DNA of 64,000 nt from Methylotenera versatilis 7 (GCF_000799165.1 NZ_JUGF01000002.1:1240001-1304000); one strand, 5' to 3'. Counted from the stretch's first letter, positions 1 through 8,422 are shown. Notes: generated by a model from the letters alone, not told the origin. Made by a program: numbers and translations.

Positions 1-2
1 AT

Positions 3-698
3 GAATATGAGTTAAGTCGGATGAAAGGTCAGTTCTTATCTACAGCAGCGCATGAATTAAGAACGCCTATGGCCAGTATATTTGGCTTTTCTAACCTTCT
101 GATTAAGAGAGATTTTAACCCTGCACAAAGTAAAGAAATACTTGAAAATATTTTCAGGCAGGCAACACGCATGACAAAGTTGATTAATGATCTACTTGAT
201 TTGGCGCGTATTGAGGCAATAGGAAAGCTATCTTTCATTACTGAAACGATAGATGTTGCGAGCCTAATAGATACAGCTCTGCAAGAATTTAAAATTATTA
301 CGGATAAGCGTGTGGTTGAATTCCAGCATCCTGACAAGGCACTGCCCATTACTGGAAACTTCGACAAACTCATACAGGTACTTCTGAATTTACTAACCAA
401 TGCGCATAAATACTCTTTTCCAGATAAAGTCATCAAAATCACCATTCTTGAAAGTACGCTTGAAGGTCATGATTATGTTGGGTTTTGTATATTAGATGCG
501 GGTATTGGCATGACGCGTAGTGACCTTAACAAGTTGTTTGAGCCATTTTTCAGGTCTGCAAGTACTAGTGGAATTCCAGGTACAGGTTTGGGCATGCGTA
601 TCGTGAAAGAGATTATTGAGCTGCATAATGGGAAAATTGAAGTGGAATCGGAGTTAAACATCGGTACTACGGTCACCTGCTTGCTGCCCAAAGCGTAA
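3..698 (+). CDS. Sensor histidine kinase, C-terminal part (5' truncated by window edge)
   Basis: The reading frame is open from the first bases of the window, so the N-terminal sensory part lies outside it. What remains is a full HisKA plus HATPase_c core. The H-box is AAHELRTPMASIFG with the phospho-accepting His, the N-box is LLNLLTNAHKYS, the G1 box is DAGIGM, and the G2 box is GTGLGMRIVKEI. The protein autophosphorylates on His and passes phosphate to a response regulator. A one-domain regulator starts 94 nt downstream on the same strand and is the obvious partner. The input signal cannot be judged from this part. Confidence 0.93.
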   Translation, partial: EYELSRMKGQFLSTAAHELRTPMASIFGFSNLLIKRDFNPAQSKEILENIFRQATRMTKLINDLLDLARIEAIGKLSFITETIDVASLIDTALQEFKIITDKRVVEFQHPDKALPITGNFDKLIQVLLNLLTNAHKYSFPDKVIKITILESTLEGHDYVGFCILDAGIGMTRSDLNKLFEPFFRSASTSGIPGTGLGMRIVKEIIELHNGKIEVESELNIGTTVTCLLPKA

Positions 699-792
699 GG
701 TGTGCAACTTGCCTTGCTGGGATGCAGTTTAATGCACTTTATTAAAACGCTGTTTTTTATATGAATGACATAAAGTAATAAAGGATTCAACG

Positions 793-1197
793 ATGAAACC
801 AACTGAGACGAAACCATCTAGCCAGCGATCTAAAATCGTGATTGTAGAAGACCAGCCAGAAATAAGGCTACTCTTAAGAATGACGCTTGAGATCAACGAC
901 TATGAAATTTTTGAAGCTGGCGATGCGCAAATGGGTTTGCATTTAATTGAAAGGGTTGAGCCTGACTTGATTTTATTGGATGTCATGATGCCGGGCGAGA
1001 TAAATGGATTCATACTATGCGAGATGCTCAAGTCGACAAGCTGGTCTGAAAATATTCCAATTATCTTTTTAACAGGCGCTGATTCTGATGAGGATCGTAA
1101 AGCAGGCTTGCAATCTGGCGCTAGTCACTACTTGGTTAAACCTTTTTTACCAGAAAAAGTAGTATCACTTTGTGAAGAGATACTTGGTAAAAAATAG
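793..1197 (+). CDS. Single-domain response regulator (CheY-like receiver)
   Basis: 134 residues, all receiver domain with no output domain. The acidic pair is E19-D20, the phosphoacceptor is D63 in LLDVMMPG, the switch Thr is T94, and the conserved Lys is K116 in LVKPF. It probably takes phosphate from the histidine kinase just upstream and acts by protein-protein contact, like CheY or a phosphorelay intermediate. The downstream target is not visible here. Confidence 0.92.
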   Translation: MKPTETKPSSQRSKIVIVEDQPEIRLLLRMTLEINDYEIFEAGDAQMGLHLIERVEPDLILLDVMMPGEINGFILCEMLKSTSWSENIPIIFLTGADSDEDRKAGLQSGASHYLVKPFLPEKVVSLCEEILGKK

Positions 1198-1470
1198 GTG
1201 GATCTTGGTTTTTCGGGAGATGAGGCTAATCGTTTTTATTCGCTGACGGGTAATTCTATGAGGTGTCTTTTCTGCGGAAAATCAGGCGCAGAGAGTATCG
1301 AATAAAACATGCTAGCAGTGCTAGTCGCCGAGTTGATAGCATTTGCAAAAAAAGCTCAAGACGTGCCCATTTTCATTTTGTGAGCGTTATTGAAAGCATA
1401 GCTCTTGCTAGTTTAGTGATGGAAGGCGTTGTGATTGGCGTGGCTGTGTGTATAGCCGTATGCCAACACC

Positions 1471-1581
1471 TTAATATGTATCATCCTTCATAAATCTGCC
1501 TAATCTGCTGCCGAGCAGGTATCCGACTGAAATCCATATAGTTGCGATACTCACTACAATTAACCAGTTATTAACATACAT
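1471..1581 (-). CDS. Possible small single-pass membrane protein, 36 aa
   Basis: An ATG at 1581 is preceded by GGGAGAGATAA, a good ribosome binding site. It opens a 36-codon frame ending with TAA at 1471. The product has a hydrophobic segment at about residues 6-24 (NWLIVVSIATIWISVGYLLG) and a short charged tail with SRLGRFMKDD. The composition and RBS look like a real small inner-membrane protein. I recognise no family and infer no function. It stands alone in a gene-poor gap. Confidence 0.45.
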   Translation of the reverse strand: MYVNNWLIVVSIATIWISVGYLLGSRLGRFMKDDTY

Positions 1582-1843
1582 TTATCTCTCCCGAACTAAA
1601 TCCTTGGGCTCATCAAAGCTATGCAAGTATTCAGTAGTTTTTGATAAAAACATTAACCTTATCTGACAAATGAATATATTTCAAATTTTTCATTTATTTC
1701 ATAAATTTCATTTTATACCAGAATTATTCGTATGGGTGCAATTATTTATCGGCAATTTATATACATTGAGGCTTATTCAACTATCAGGTGAAAAATCATT
1801 TTTCTGAGCATTAATGCTGACGAATACCTAAATTAAATTTATA

Positions 1844-1872
1844 CAGGTGAGGCCTTTGCATGGCCTCACCTG
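1844..1872. terminator. Perfect 11-bp inverted repeat (hairpin)
   Basis: CAGGTGAGGCC and GGCCTCACCTG flank a 7-nt loop, giving a very stable GC-rich hairpin in an AT-rich setting. There is no clean T-run on either side, so it may be a terminator for the minus-strand SDR gene that ends at 1984, or a different structured element. The call as terminator is tentative. Confidence 0.4.
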
Positions 1873-1983
1873 GGTATAGATAACTCAACTTGAGCGCTTC
1901 AATTTTTTTGCCGCGATAACGGGTTAGCTCCCTGTTTTCCCTGTTAGATAACTATGTTTAGCAAGGTTGTGATGATTCAGACA

Positions 1984-2583
1984 TTACCAGATGCGATAGG
2001 TCTGACCAGTCTGACGTCCGTCAATACTTTTACGGAAAGCCAAAGCGACTTTTTCGCCTGGTGCAGGGTCAGTGCCTGAGAAATAGGCGCCATACACATC
2101 TAGTGATTCTTTAAGCATGGTTGGACTGACAGAGTTGATGCGTTTGCCGTTGTTAAGCTCAATCGCTGCGCCGCGGATGAAGCCATCAATGGCTGCATTA
2201 ACTGTTGATGCATTTGCACCATAAACAATCGGATCATGGCTTAAGCTGCCACTTGTGAGTGTAATAGACCCGCCATCGTTGAGATAATGTTGACCAACTA
2301 AAGCAAGATTGACTTGCCCAAGCAGCTTGTCATGCAGGCCAATTTTGAACTGCTCCGCTGTCATCTCACCTAATAAACCAAAATGTGCATTACCCGCTAC
2401 AGATACGATGGCGTCGACTTTACCAACTTTCTCAAATAATGCTTTAACACTGTTTTCGTCAGTAATATCTACTTGATATTGGCCTTTTGTTTTACCTACT
2501 TCAATGATTTCGTGATTTGTGCCTAACTCTTTTACGACTAATTTACCGATAGTACCTGATGCGCCTACGACTAATACTTTCAT
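1984..2583 (-). CDS. Short-chain dehydrogenase-like protein with atypical active site
   Basis: 199 residues with a Rossmann start GASGTIG at residues 7-13 and an SVAG element (residues 61-64) in place of the usual NNAG, so it should bind NAD(P). A Ser cluster at 111-115 and Y121 are present, but the catalytic Lys of the YxxxK motif is replaced (Y121-G-A-N-A125). This matches a known SDR subgroup (Lin1944-like) that has the cofactor fold without the classical catalytic residues, so the reaction is uncertain. It is divergent from a LysR regulator gene 107 nt away, which probably controls it. RBS GGAGATC precedes the ATG. Confidence 0.85.
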   Translation of the reverse strand: MKVLVVGASGTIGKLVVKELGTNHEIIEVGKTKGQYQVDITDENSVKALFEKVGKVDAIVSVAGNAHFGLLGEMTAEQFKIGLHDKLLGQVNLALVGQHYLNDGGSITLTSGSLSHDPIVYGANASTVNAAIDGFIRGAAIELNNGKRINSVSPTMLKESLDVYGAYFSGTDPAPGEKVALAFRKSIDGRQTGQTYRIW

Positions 2584-2633
2584 GATGATCTCCTGTAATT
2601 GATATATGAAATAACGATGGTAATTGTCTACTC

Positions 2634-2651
2634 TTTATCTATGATGATAAA
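2634..2651. promoter_or_regulatory. Inverted repeat in the SDR/LysR divergent spacer (candidate operator)
   Basis: TTTATC-N6-GATAAA lies between the divergent SDR (start 2583) and LysR (start 2691) genes. LysR regulators commonly bind interrupted dyads in such spacers and control both directions. The assignment rests on position and symmetry only. Confidence 0.35.
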
Positions 2652-2690
2652 TAACCTATCATTTAAATAACTATTAATTAAGAGTTAATA

Positions 2691-3578
2691 ATGCTTGATC
2701 GTTTATTGGGTATGGAAATCTTCGTTGGGGTTGTTGATCTGGGAAGTTTTACCGCTGCGGCTAATCACTTCAAAATGTCTACGCCCATGGTGACTAAGCA
2801 CATTCAGGAGCTTGAGTTACGGTTAGGGATAAGCTTGCTTGCGCGAACCACAAGAAGGCACCATTTGACAGAAGCCGGTCAAAAATATTATGACAGTTGC
2901 AAAGAGATTCTTGGCTCAATCAAGCTGGCTGAATCTGGTGCCGAGGAGATGGGTCTGTCAGCCCGAGGCAAGTTGCGGGTTACAGCTTCACTTTGGTTCG
3001 GCGCAATTAGCCTTGCTCCAGTGGTGGCCGATTATCTGAATAAACATAAGAATGTGACGATTGAATTATCCCTGACGGATAGATTTGTCGATATAGTCGA
3101 TGAGGGCTACGATGTTGCCATTCGTATCGGTGAGTTGGCGGACTCATCGTTGATAGCCAGAAAGATAAGTGATTTTGATATCACCATCTGTGCTTCGCCT
3201 GAATATCTTAATCAATACGGAACACCAAAAGCCCCATCTGATTTACTTAATCATCAATGTTTAGGTTTCACCAATTGGCGAAGCCCAAGTGGCTGGAAGC
3301 ATGTTGCCAAAGAGCTTAGTTCAAAAAAAGGTCAAGCTCCAAGATTTGAATCTAACAATGTTCAAGCTTTGCGTGTTGCCGCACTGAAAGGGCTGGGGAT
3401 TATTATGATGCCTAAGGATTTGCTTGCAGAGGATTTGAAGCAGGGTAGTTTGATTGAAATACTGAAGAGTGATATCCCGCCGACCAGGCCTATTCATGCT
3501 GTTTATCCTAGGGAAGGACAATCAGTGCGAAAGTTGACTACCTTCGTCGACTTTTTATTAGAAGAATTTAAAATGTGA
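2691..3578 (+). CDS. LysR-family transcriptional regulator
   Basis: 295 residues. The N-terminal winged helix-turn-helix (about residues 1-60, with FTAAANHFKMSTPMVTKHIQ as recognition region) is followed by a LysR substrate-binding domain (about 90-293). The pattern LLARTTRRHHLTEAG matches the LTTR linker region. The subfamily resembles regulators next to SDR or NADPH oxidoreductase genes. It is transcribed away from the SDR gene, which is the likely target. The effector is unknown. Confidence 0.92.
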   Translation: MLDRLLGMEIFVGVVDLGSFTAAANHFKMSTPMVTKHIQELELRLGISLLARTTRRHHLTEAGQKYYDSCKEILGSIKLAESGAEEMGLSARGKLRVTASLWFGAISLAPVVADYLNKHKNVTIELSLTDRFVDIVDEGYDVAIRIGELADSSLIARKISDFDITICASPEYLNQYGTPKAPSDLLNHQCLGFTNWRSPSGWKHVAKELSSKKGQAPRFESNNVQALRVAALKGLGIIMMPKDLLAEDLKQGSLIEILKSDIPPTRPIHAVYPREGQSVRKLTTFVDFLLEEFKM

Positions 3579-3620
3579 CAGTCGGTTTTACGGGTTCGAT
3601 ATTCGTAGGTTCTATAAAGT

Positions 3621-5933
3621 CTAAATGGAAGTGGCTAAGCCATTTTCTAACAATTCATTCAGTTGTGAAATTGGTATTGGTTGGCTAAACAAGTAACCCT
3701 GAAAGTGTTCACAGCCCTTATTTAATAGCAGTTGTAGTTGTTCTTCTGTTTCTACACCCTCAGCAATGACATTCAAATCCAGGCTTTTTGCCATGCAAAT
3801 AATGGTACGTACAATCGCTCTGTCACTACTATCGGCGACTAAATCGCGTACAAACGATTGATCGATTTTTAACTGAACTAAAGGTAGTCGTTTAAGGTAT
3901 TGCAAGCATGAATAGCCGGTACCAAAGTCATCCAACGAAAACTGAATGCCGATCTTATTTAGAGCACTCATGATTGCGATAGTCTCGTCAATGTTTTCAA
4001 GCAAAAAGCTTTCTGTGAGCTCGATTTTAAGTTGTAATGGATTAATAGCGTGGCGTTTAATCACATCTTTCAAGTGCGTTACAAATTCAGCCTGGTGAAA
4101 CTGCTTAGCGCTTACATTCACTGAAAGTGTTAAATCACGTGTTTTTGCGTTTTGTTGCCATGTTTTCAGCTGACTACAAGCAGTTTCTATAACCCATTGA
4201 CCGATAGGTAAAATTAAGCCTGTCTCTTCGGCAAGTGGGATAAACTCAGCAGGTGATATAAAGCCGCGCTCAGGATGCTCCCAGCGAATGAGCGTTTCAG
4301 CGCCTAGTATGTGATGAGAGCGGTCTACTTGGATTTGATAAAACAGTTTAAATTGCTGATTTTCAAGTGCTTTTCGTAGTTCGTGTTCTATGTCAACGCG
4401 GTTATTTACTGCATCTTGCATCTGTGGATCAAAAAAACGCAGCGTGTTGCGCCCAGCTTTTTTGGCTTGATACATGGCAATATCCGCATGTTTCAATAAT
4501 TCTTCCACAGCTTGACTATGCCCGTTAAAAAGTACTACACCAATACTTGCGGTATTTTGATACTCTTTTTCACCAAGTTGGTAAGGTTGTTGTAGGGCAG
4601 CTAAAATCTTTTCGCCAATAATCTCTGCCTGTGTTGCGGCCATAGTGTCTTGGCTACTCAAGTCTTCAATTAATACCACGAACTCATCACCGCCTAAACG
4701 TGCAACGGTATCATCTTCAAGCAGACAGGTTGTCAAGCGAGCTGCGGCTTGGCGTAATAGTGAGTCACCCGCGTCATGACCATGGGAATCATTCAGTATT
4801 TTAAAGTTATCAAGATCGAGAAACAGCAATGCGCCATATCTATCGCTATGCGCGCTGGCCGCTAATGCCTGTTTGAGCCGATCAAGTAAAAGCTGCCTAT
4901 TGGGTAACTGTGTAAGAGAGTCATAGAACGCCAGATTTTCAATGATATATTCTGCTTTCTTGCGTTCACTGATATCCTGAATGATGGCAATACCACCTAC
5001 GACATTTTCGTTGCTATCCAGTGAAGGTGCGCAAATCAGCGATACCCATATATTGGCGTCGCTATAAGTTGCACTATAACGACCTTCATAATGGCCAACT
5101 TCACCTAACAGCGCTTTTTCTAGCGCGGAGAAAACTGATTGATCCTTGAGAGATTTCAAATCAATTCCGGCAATATTGTCGACTGAATTTTGCAGAAGGT
5201 CAGCGAAGCGCTTGTTACAAAATGTGATGGTGAAGTTTGTATCGTAATGAAAGATGCCCACTGGCGAATGGTTCAGAAGCAAACGAAATCGCTCTTCGCT
5301 TGCCCTCACTACCTCTTCGCGAGCAGCGGCTTCAACATGCAAAGAAATATTTTCGCGCATATTGCGGTTAATATGCCACGTGCTTGCTAGCATAAATCCA
5401 AAATATAACAAGACAGCAACCGACATTGCCATTGAGATGCTATCTCCGGCAACAAATAGTCGAACCATCGTTGGCACTATAATCAATACCGCAAAGGAAA
5501 CCGCGCAAACTAAGTCCGCCGAAAACGCGATAATGCCACCAGCGGTTAAACCAGCAAGCATAAAGATTAAAAATAATTGGTGTTGAGGTGAGTCAGCGGG
5601 AAAAAGTAAGACGCCAGACGCGCCCCACAAAGCGCCAACAATGAAAATTAATAAACGATACCTTTTCAGCCAGCTTTGACTGTCAGTTGCTTTATTTACA
5701 TTGGAACGTAAATAAGTCGCAATGAGCGCTGCACGCGCGAGCGAGAAAAAGATAATGAGAGAAAGCCATGGATAAATTATTGTATAGCTGATTACATTCC
5801 GCTGTATATAAGCAAGCAGCAAAGCCAGAAGTATGCTGGTCACCAGCGATGCTCTGCCTACCGAAAATAGCTGACTTGTGAGTTTTGATTGTATGGTGGA
5901 TTGTTTGTCAAAACCGCTTATATTGTTATTCAT
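3621..5933 (-). CDS. Membrane PAS-GGDEF-EAL cyclic-di-GMP protein
   Basis: 770 residues. About six hydrophobic segments fill residues 28-185, then a coiled linker, a PAS domain (about 213-325), a GGDEF domain with intact GGDEF at 414-418, and an EAL domain from about 515. The EAL signature reads ETL at 546-548. The other phosphodiesterase elements are present: NVSAKQF, ELTES, DDFGTGYS, KIDQSFV, AEGVE and QGYLF. The inhibitory RxxD site before GGDEF is not seen. It should make and/or break c-di-GMP in response to a membrane or PAS signal. Which activity wins cannot be told. It is convergent with the LysR gene. Confidence 0.93.
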   Translation of the reverse strand: MNNNISGFDKQSTIQSKLTSQLFSVGRASLVTSILLALLLAYIQRNVISYTIIYPWLSLIIFFSLARAALIATYLRSNVNKATDSQSWLKRYRLLIFIVGALWGASGVLLFPADSPQHQLFLIFMLAGLTAGGIIAFSADLVCAVSFAVLIIVPTMVRLFVAGDSISMAMSVAVLLYFGFMLASTWHINRNMRENISLHVEAAAREEVVRASEERFRLLLNHSPVGIFHYDTNFTITFCNKRFADLLQNSVDNIAGIDLKSLKDQSVFSALEKALLGEVGHYEGRYSATYSDANIWVSLICAPSLDSNENVVGGIAIIQDISERKKAEYIIENLAFYDSLTQLPNRQLLLDRLKQALAASAHSDRYGALLFLDLDNFKILNDSHGHDAGDSLLRQAAARLTTCLLEDDTVARLGGDEFVVLIEDLSSQDTMAATQAEIIGEKILAALQQPYQLGEKEYQNTASIGVVLFNGHSQAVEELLKHADIAMYQAKKAGRNTLRFFDPQMQDAVNNRVDIEHELRKALENQQFKLFYQIQVDRSHHILGAETLIRWEHPERGFISPAEFIPLAEETGLILPIGQWVIETACSQLKTWQQNAKTRDLTLSVNVSAKQFHQAEFVTHLKDVIKRHAINPLQLKIELTESFLLENIDETIAIMSALNKIGIQFSLDDFGTGYSCLQYLKRLPLVQLKIDQSFVRDLVADSSDRAIVRTIICMAKSLDLNVIAEGVETEEQLQLLLNKGCEHFQGYLFSQPIPISQLNELLENGLATSI

Positions 5934-6073
5934 TATTATCTATTTACGTAATGCCAAAACGGCAAAAAAGTTATTAGGCTGCGCTTTAATGCAAGGGATT
6001 ATGCCTTAAGAAGTTTATTGGCTCAACAAACTAAATTTTAAGTTTCTAGACAGAGTACATTTTTTGTAGGGCA

Positions 6074-6101
6074 TTGACGTATATCTATAGCTTTGCATAG
6101 T
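6074..6101 (+). promoter_or_regulatory. Possible sigma70 promoter for the HAD gene
   Basis: TTGACG (6074-6079) and CATAGT (6096-6101) are 16 nt apart, about 115 nt upstream of the HAD gene. A short frame coding MYLSPT with its own GAGG site (ATG at 6180) and then a strong GGAGGT before the real start at 6218 follow. The promoter is a moderate match only. Confidence 0.3.
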
Positions 6102-6217
6102 TCTGATTTTATTCAGGGATGTAATAATGCAATACCAGCATAAGAAGTGCTAGTATTTATTAAGGTAAATGAGGATTTCATGTATCTAAGCCCAACCTAG
6201 CTCGGAGGTAAGCTGAT

Positions 6218-6997
6218 ATGAACACATTGTCTTCTACAAAAGGTGTTTTGTTCGATTTAGATGGCGTGCTGTATATTGGACCGCATGCTGTCGAAGGCGC
6301 TATTGAAGCGGTGGCAAAAATTCAGACTAGCGGCATACAATGTAGGTTTGTCACCAACACCAGTACGCTGTCATTGCGATCGTTAGCGCAAAAGATTAAT
6401 GCATTAGGTTTTTCAATTCCTGCTAATCAAATTATCAGCGCGCCTCAAGCCACTTATCTTTATTTGAAACGTCAGCAGCATCCCGTTTGCCGTTTGTTAT
6501 TGGCAGAAAATGTAATGCAGGACTTTAAAGAGTTTATACGGCCTGACAAGCAGGTGAGTCACATCGTGATAGGCGATATTGGAGATAAATGGACTTACAC
6601 TTTATTAAATGAAGTTTTCAATGACCTGATGCAAGGAGCAAAACTTATCGCTATCCATAAAAATCGGCTCTGGCAAACAGAACATGGTTTGCAAATGGAT
6701 ATAGGTGGCTTTGTCTATGCGTTGGAATACGCGAGTGGCATTAAAGCGATGATTATCGGTAAGCCTTCTCCAGATTTCTTTCAAATCGCTTTAAATGATA
6801 TGGCGCTAAAGTCTTCCGAAGTTGCAATCATCGGCGATGACATTGATGTGGACGTTGGAGGTGGGCAACAGGTTGGTTTAAAAGGCATTTTGGTTAAAAC
6901 TGGTAAATACCGACAAAATTATACGGAGGCATCTACCGTTAAGCCGGATTTAATTATTGACTCAATAGCAGATTTACCTAAACTGCTAGGCTTGTAA
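6218..6997 (+). CDS. HAD superfamily IIA phosphatase (LHPP-like)
   Basis: 259 residues with the HAD motifs in order: DLDGVLY with nucleophile D13 and D15, VTNTST (motif II), the Lys in IGKPSPDFF (motif III), and IIGDDIDVDVGGG (motif IV). The cap type between motifs II and III is IIA, as in NagD and the LHPP (phospholysine/phosphohistidine phosphatase) group. It probably dephosphorylates a small phosphorylated molecule or phosphohistidine. The substrate is not certain. The start is fixed by GGAGGT 9 nt upstream. A strong terminator follows. Confidence 0.9.
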   Translation: MNTLSSTKGVLFDLDGVLYIGPHAVEGAIEAVAKIQTSGIQCRFVTNTSTLSLRSLAQKINALGFSIPANQIISAPQATYLYLKRQQHPVCRLLLAENVMQDFKEFIRPDKQVSHIVIGDIGDKWTYTLLNEVFNDLMQGAKLIAIHKNRLWQTEHGLQMDIGGFVYALEYASGIKAMIIGKPSPDFFQIALNDMALKSSEVAIIGDDIDVDVGGGQQVGLKGILVKTGKYRQNYTEASTVKPDLIIDSIADLPKLLGL

Positions 6998-7000
6998 TTT

Positions 7001-7036
7001 AAACAAGGCTGAGGTTTTATGACCTCAGCCTTGTTT
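7001..7036. terminator. Bidirectional rho-independent terminator
   Basis: A 15-bp perfect stem (AAACAAGGCTGAGGT with its complement) and a 6-nt loop lie between the convergent HAD and formate dehydrogenase genes. A- and T-rich flanks on both sides allow termination from either direction. Confidence 0.9.
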
Positions 7037-7037
7037 G

Positions 7038-8246
7038 TTATCTAGTACCTGTTCTGAATTTTGTTGCCTCTTCCCAGCCACTAGTCGCGTTTCCTGTGCT
7101 GTAAGAATGCGCACCAGCGCCAGCCAAGTGTCCTTTATCTACAATCAGGTATTCTTCACGTATCGGGCGACCTTCAAACCAGCATTCCAAAATCTCACGC
7201 GTACCTGCTGCATAGCGTGCTTGTGCGCTTAAGCTAGTGCCGGAAACATGCGGAGTCATGCCATGGTGCGGCATAGTACGCCAGATATGATTCTGTGGTG
7301 CAGGTTGTGGGAACCACACATCGCCAGCATAACCCGCTAACTGCCCACTTTCCAGCGCTCGTGCGATTGCATCACGGTCACAAATTTTGCCACGCGCAGT
7401 GTTAATGATATAGGCGCCACGCTTCATTTTGGCGATCATCCTGTCATCGAACATATGCTCGGTTTCTGGGTGTAGCGGGCAGTTGATGGTGACTACATCA
7501 CATACCTTAACCATAGATTCAACATCCGTGTGGAAGGTCAGATTAAGTTCTTTTTCAATCTCTGGCGATAAGCGATATCTGTCGGTGTAATGTAATTTCA
7601 CATCAAACGCTTTTAGTCTTCTGAGCACCGCTAAACCAATGCGACCAGCTGCCACTGTGCCAACATCCATCCCTTCAAGGTCATAAGAGCGTTGCACACA
7701 ATCGGCAATATTCCAACCACCTTTAATCACCCATTGATACGAAGGGATATAGTTGCGCACCAAACTTAAAATCATCATCACTACGTGTTCAGAAACGCTG
7801 ATGCTATTACTGTAACTCACCTCAGCAACTGTGACGCCGTGCTTGATGGCGGCCTGCAGGTCAATATGGTCAGAGCCGATACCTGCAGTAATCGCCAGTT
7901 TGAGCTTTGGTGCCTTGGCAAAGCGCTCTTCTGTTAAATAGGCTGGCCAGAAAGGCTGTGAGATGATGATGTCAGTGTCGGCTAGTTCTTTTTCTAATCG
8001 AGAGTTAGGCCCATCTTTGTCAGATGTCACTACCAATTGATGCCCAAGAGATTCAAGGAATTTGCGCAGCCCCAGTTCGCCAGATACACTGCCTAGCAAC
8101 TGCCCTGCTTTGAAGTCGATAGACCTCGGGGTGGGGAGTGTCTGGCCACCGGGGTAAGTTTTAATTATCGGTACACTGTCACGTGCATAGGATTGCGGAT
8201 AGCCAGTGACCGGATCATCGTATAGTACACAAAGTACTTTAGCCAT
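7038..8246 (-). CDS. fdh: NAD-dependent formate dehydrogenase
   Basis: 402 residues, a cofactor-free enzyme of the D-2-hydroxyacid dehydrogenase fold that oxidises formate to CO2 with NAD+. It follows the well-studied Pseudomonas sp. 101 enzyme almost end to end. Landmarks: the formate-binding loop SQPFWPAYL (96-104), N147, the nucleotide motif GTVAAGRIG (196-204), D222 that sets NAD+ over NADP+, R285, D309, Q314 and H333. The residue matching the oxidation-sensitive Cys145 of that enzyme is Ser146 here, while C256 is kept. It completes formaldehyde/formate oxidation and supplies NADH in a methylotroph. RBS AAGGAGAC precedes the ATG. It is divergent from the Fae homologue. Confidence 0.96.
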   Translation of the reverse strand: MAKVLCVLYDDPVTGYPQSYARDSVPIIKTYPGGQTLPTPRSIDFKAGQLLGSVSGELGLRKFLESLGHQLVVTSDKDGPNSRLEKELADTDIIISQPFWPAYLTEERFAKAPKLKLAITAGIGSDHIDLQAAIKHGVTVAEVSYSNSISVSEHVVMMILSLVRNYIPSYQWVIKGGWNIADCVQRSYDLEGMDVGTVAAGRIGLAVLRRLKAFDVKLHYTDRYRLSPEIEKELNLTFHTDVESMVKVCDVVTINCPLHPETEHMFDDRMIAKMKRGAYIINTARGKICDRDAIARALESGQLAGYAGDVWFPQPAPQNHIWRTMPHHGMTPHVSGTSLSAQARYAAGTREILECWFEGRPIREEYLIVDKGHLAGAGAHSYSTGNATSGWEEATKFRTGTR

Positions 8247-8272
8247 TTCAGTCTCCTTGCTTAATTGTGTTT

Positions 8273-8422
8273 TCAGGCATTTTTTACCGAGAAGTATGAG
8301 TTTTTCAACTGATATTCCTTGGTTTCCGCCTGTTGACCAGCATCTTCCATCGTCACAGGAACATCACTCTTCTGCAGCACTTCCAGCGTGAATATTTTAT
8401 TAGCAAAGAATGAAGACGCGCG
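8273..8422 (-). other. Possible leader peptide or gene remnant upstream of fdh
   Basis: A minus-strand frame stays open from a TGA at 8423-8425 to a TGA at 8273-8275, ending 26 nt before the fdh start. The translated stretch (for example VLQKSDVPVTMEDAGQQ and EYQLKNSYFSVKNA) looks protein-like in composition. There is no ATG until MEDAGQQ, and no convincing RBS before that ATG or before the upstream GTG. It could be a leader peptide for fdh, the tail of a lost gene, or chance. Confidence 0.25.

Larger units (their letters stand above)
1198..1983. other. Gene-poor interval of 786 nt
   Basis: No long gene is convincing here. A GTG-started plus-strand frame at 1263-1493 has no ribosome binding site and a low-complexity basic start. 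Short in-frame pieces around 1258-1380 could be remnants but match nothing I know. The best-supported item is a 36-codon minus-strand membrane ORF at 1471-1581. A perfect 11-bp inverted repeat lies at 1844-1872. The stretch 1620-1840 is very AT-rich with no coding signal that I can see. Confidence 0.6.

Noticed and set aside
29-445. Minus-strand frame opposite the sensor kinase
   Set aside because: Antisense to a kinase with complete motifs; the translated product has no recognisable features.
1263-1493. Plus-strand frame of 76 codons
   Set aside because: It begins with GTG, has no ribosome binding site and a basic low-complexity start. It overlaps the better supported 36-codon minus-strand ORF.
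8206-8391. Plus-strand frame opposite the fdh start and leader
   Set aside because: Antisense to fdh and to the more protein-like minus-strand frame; no RBS.
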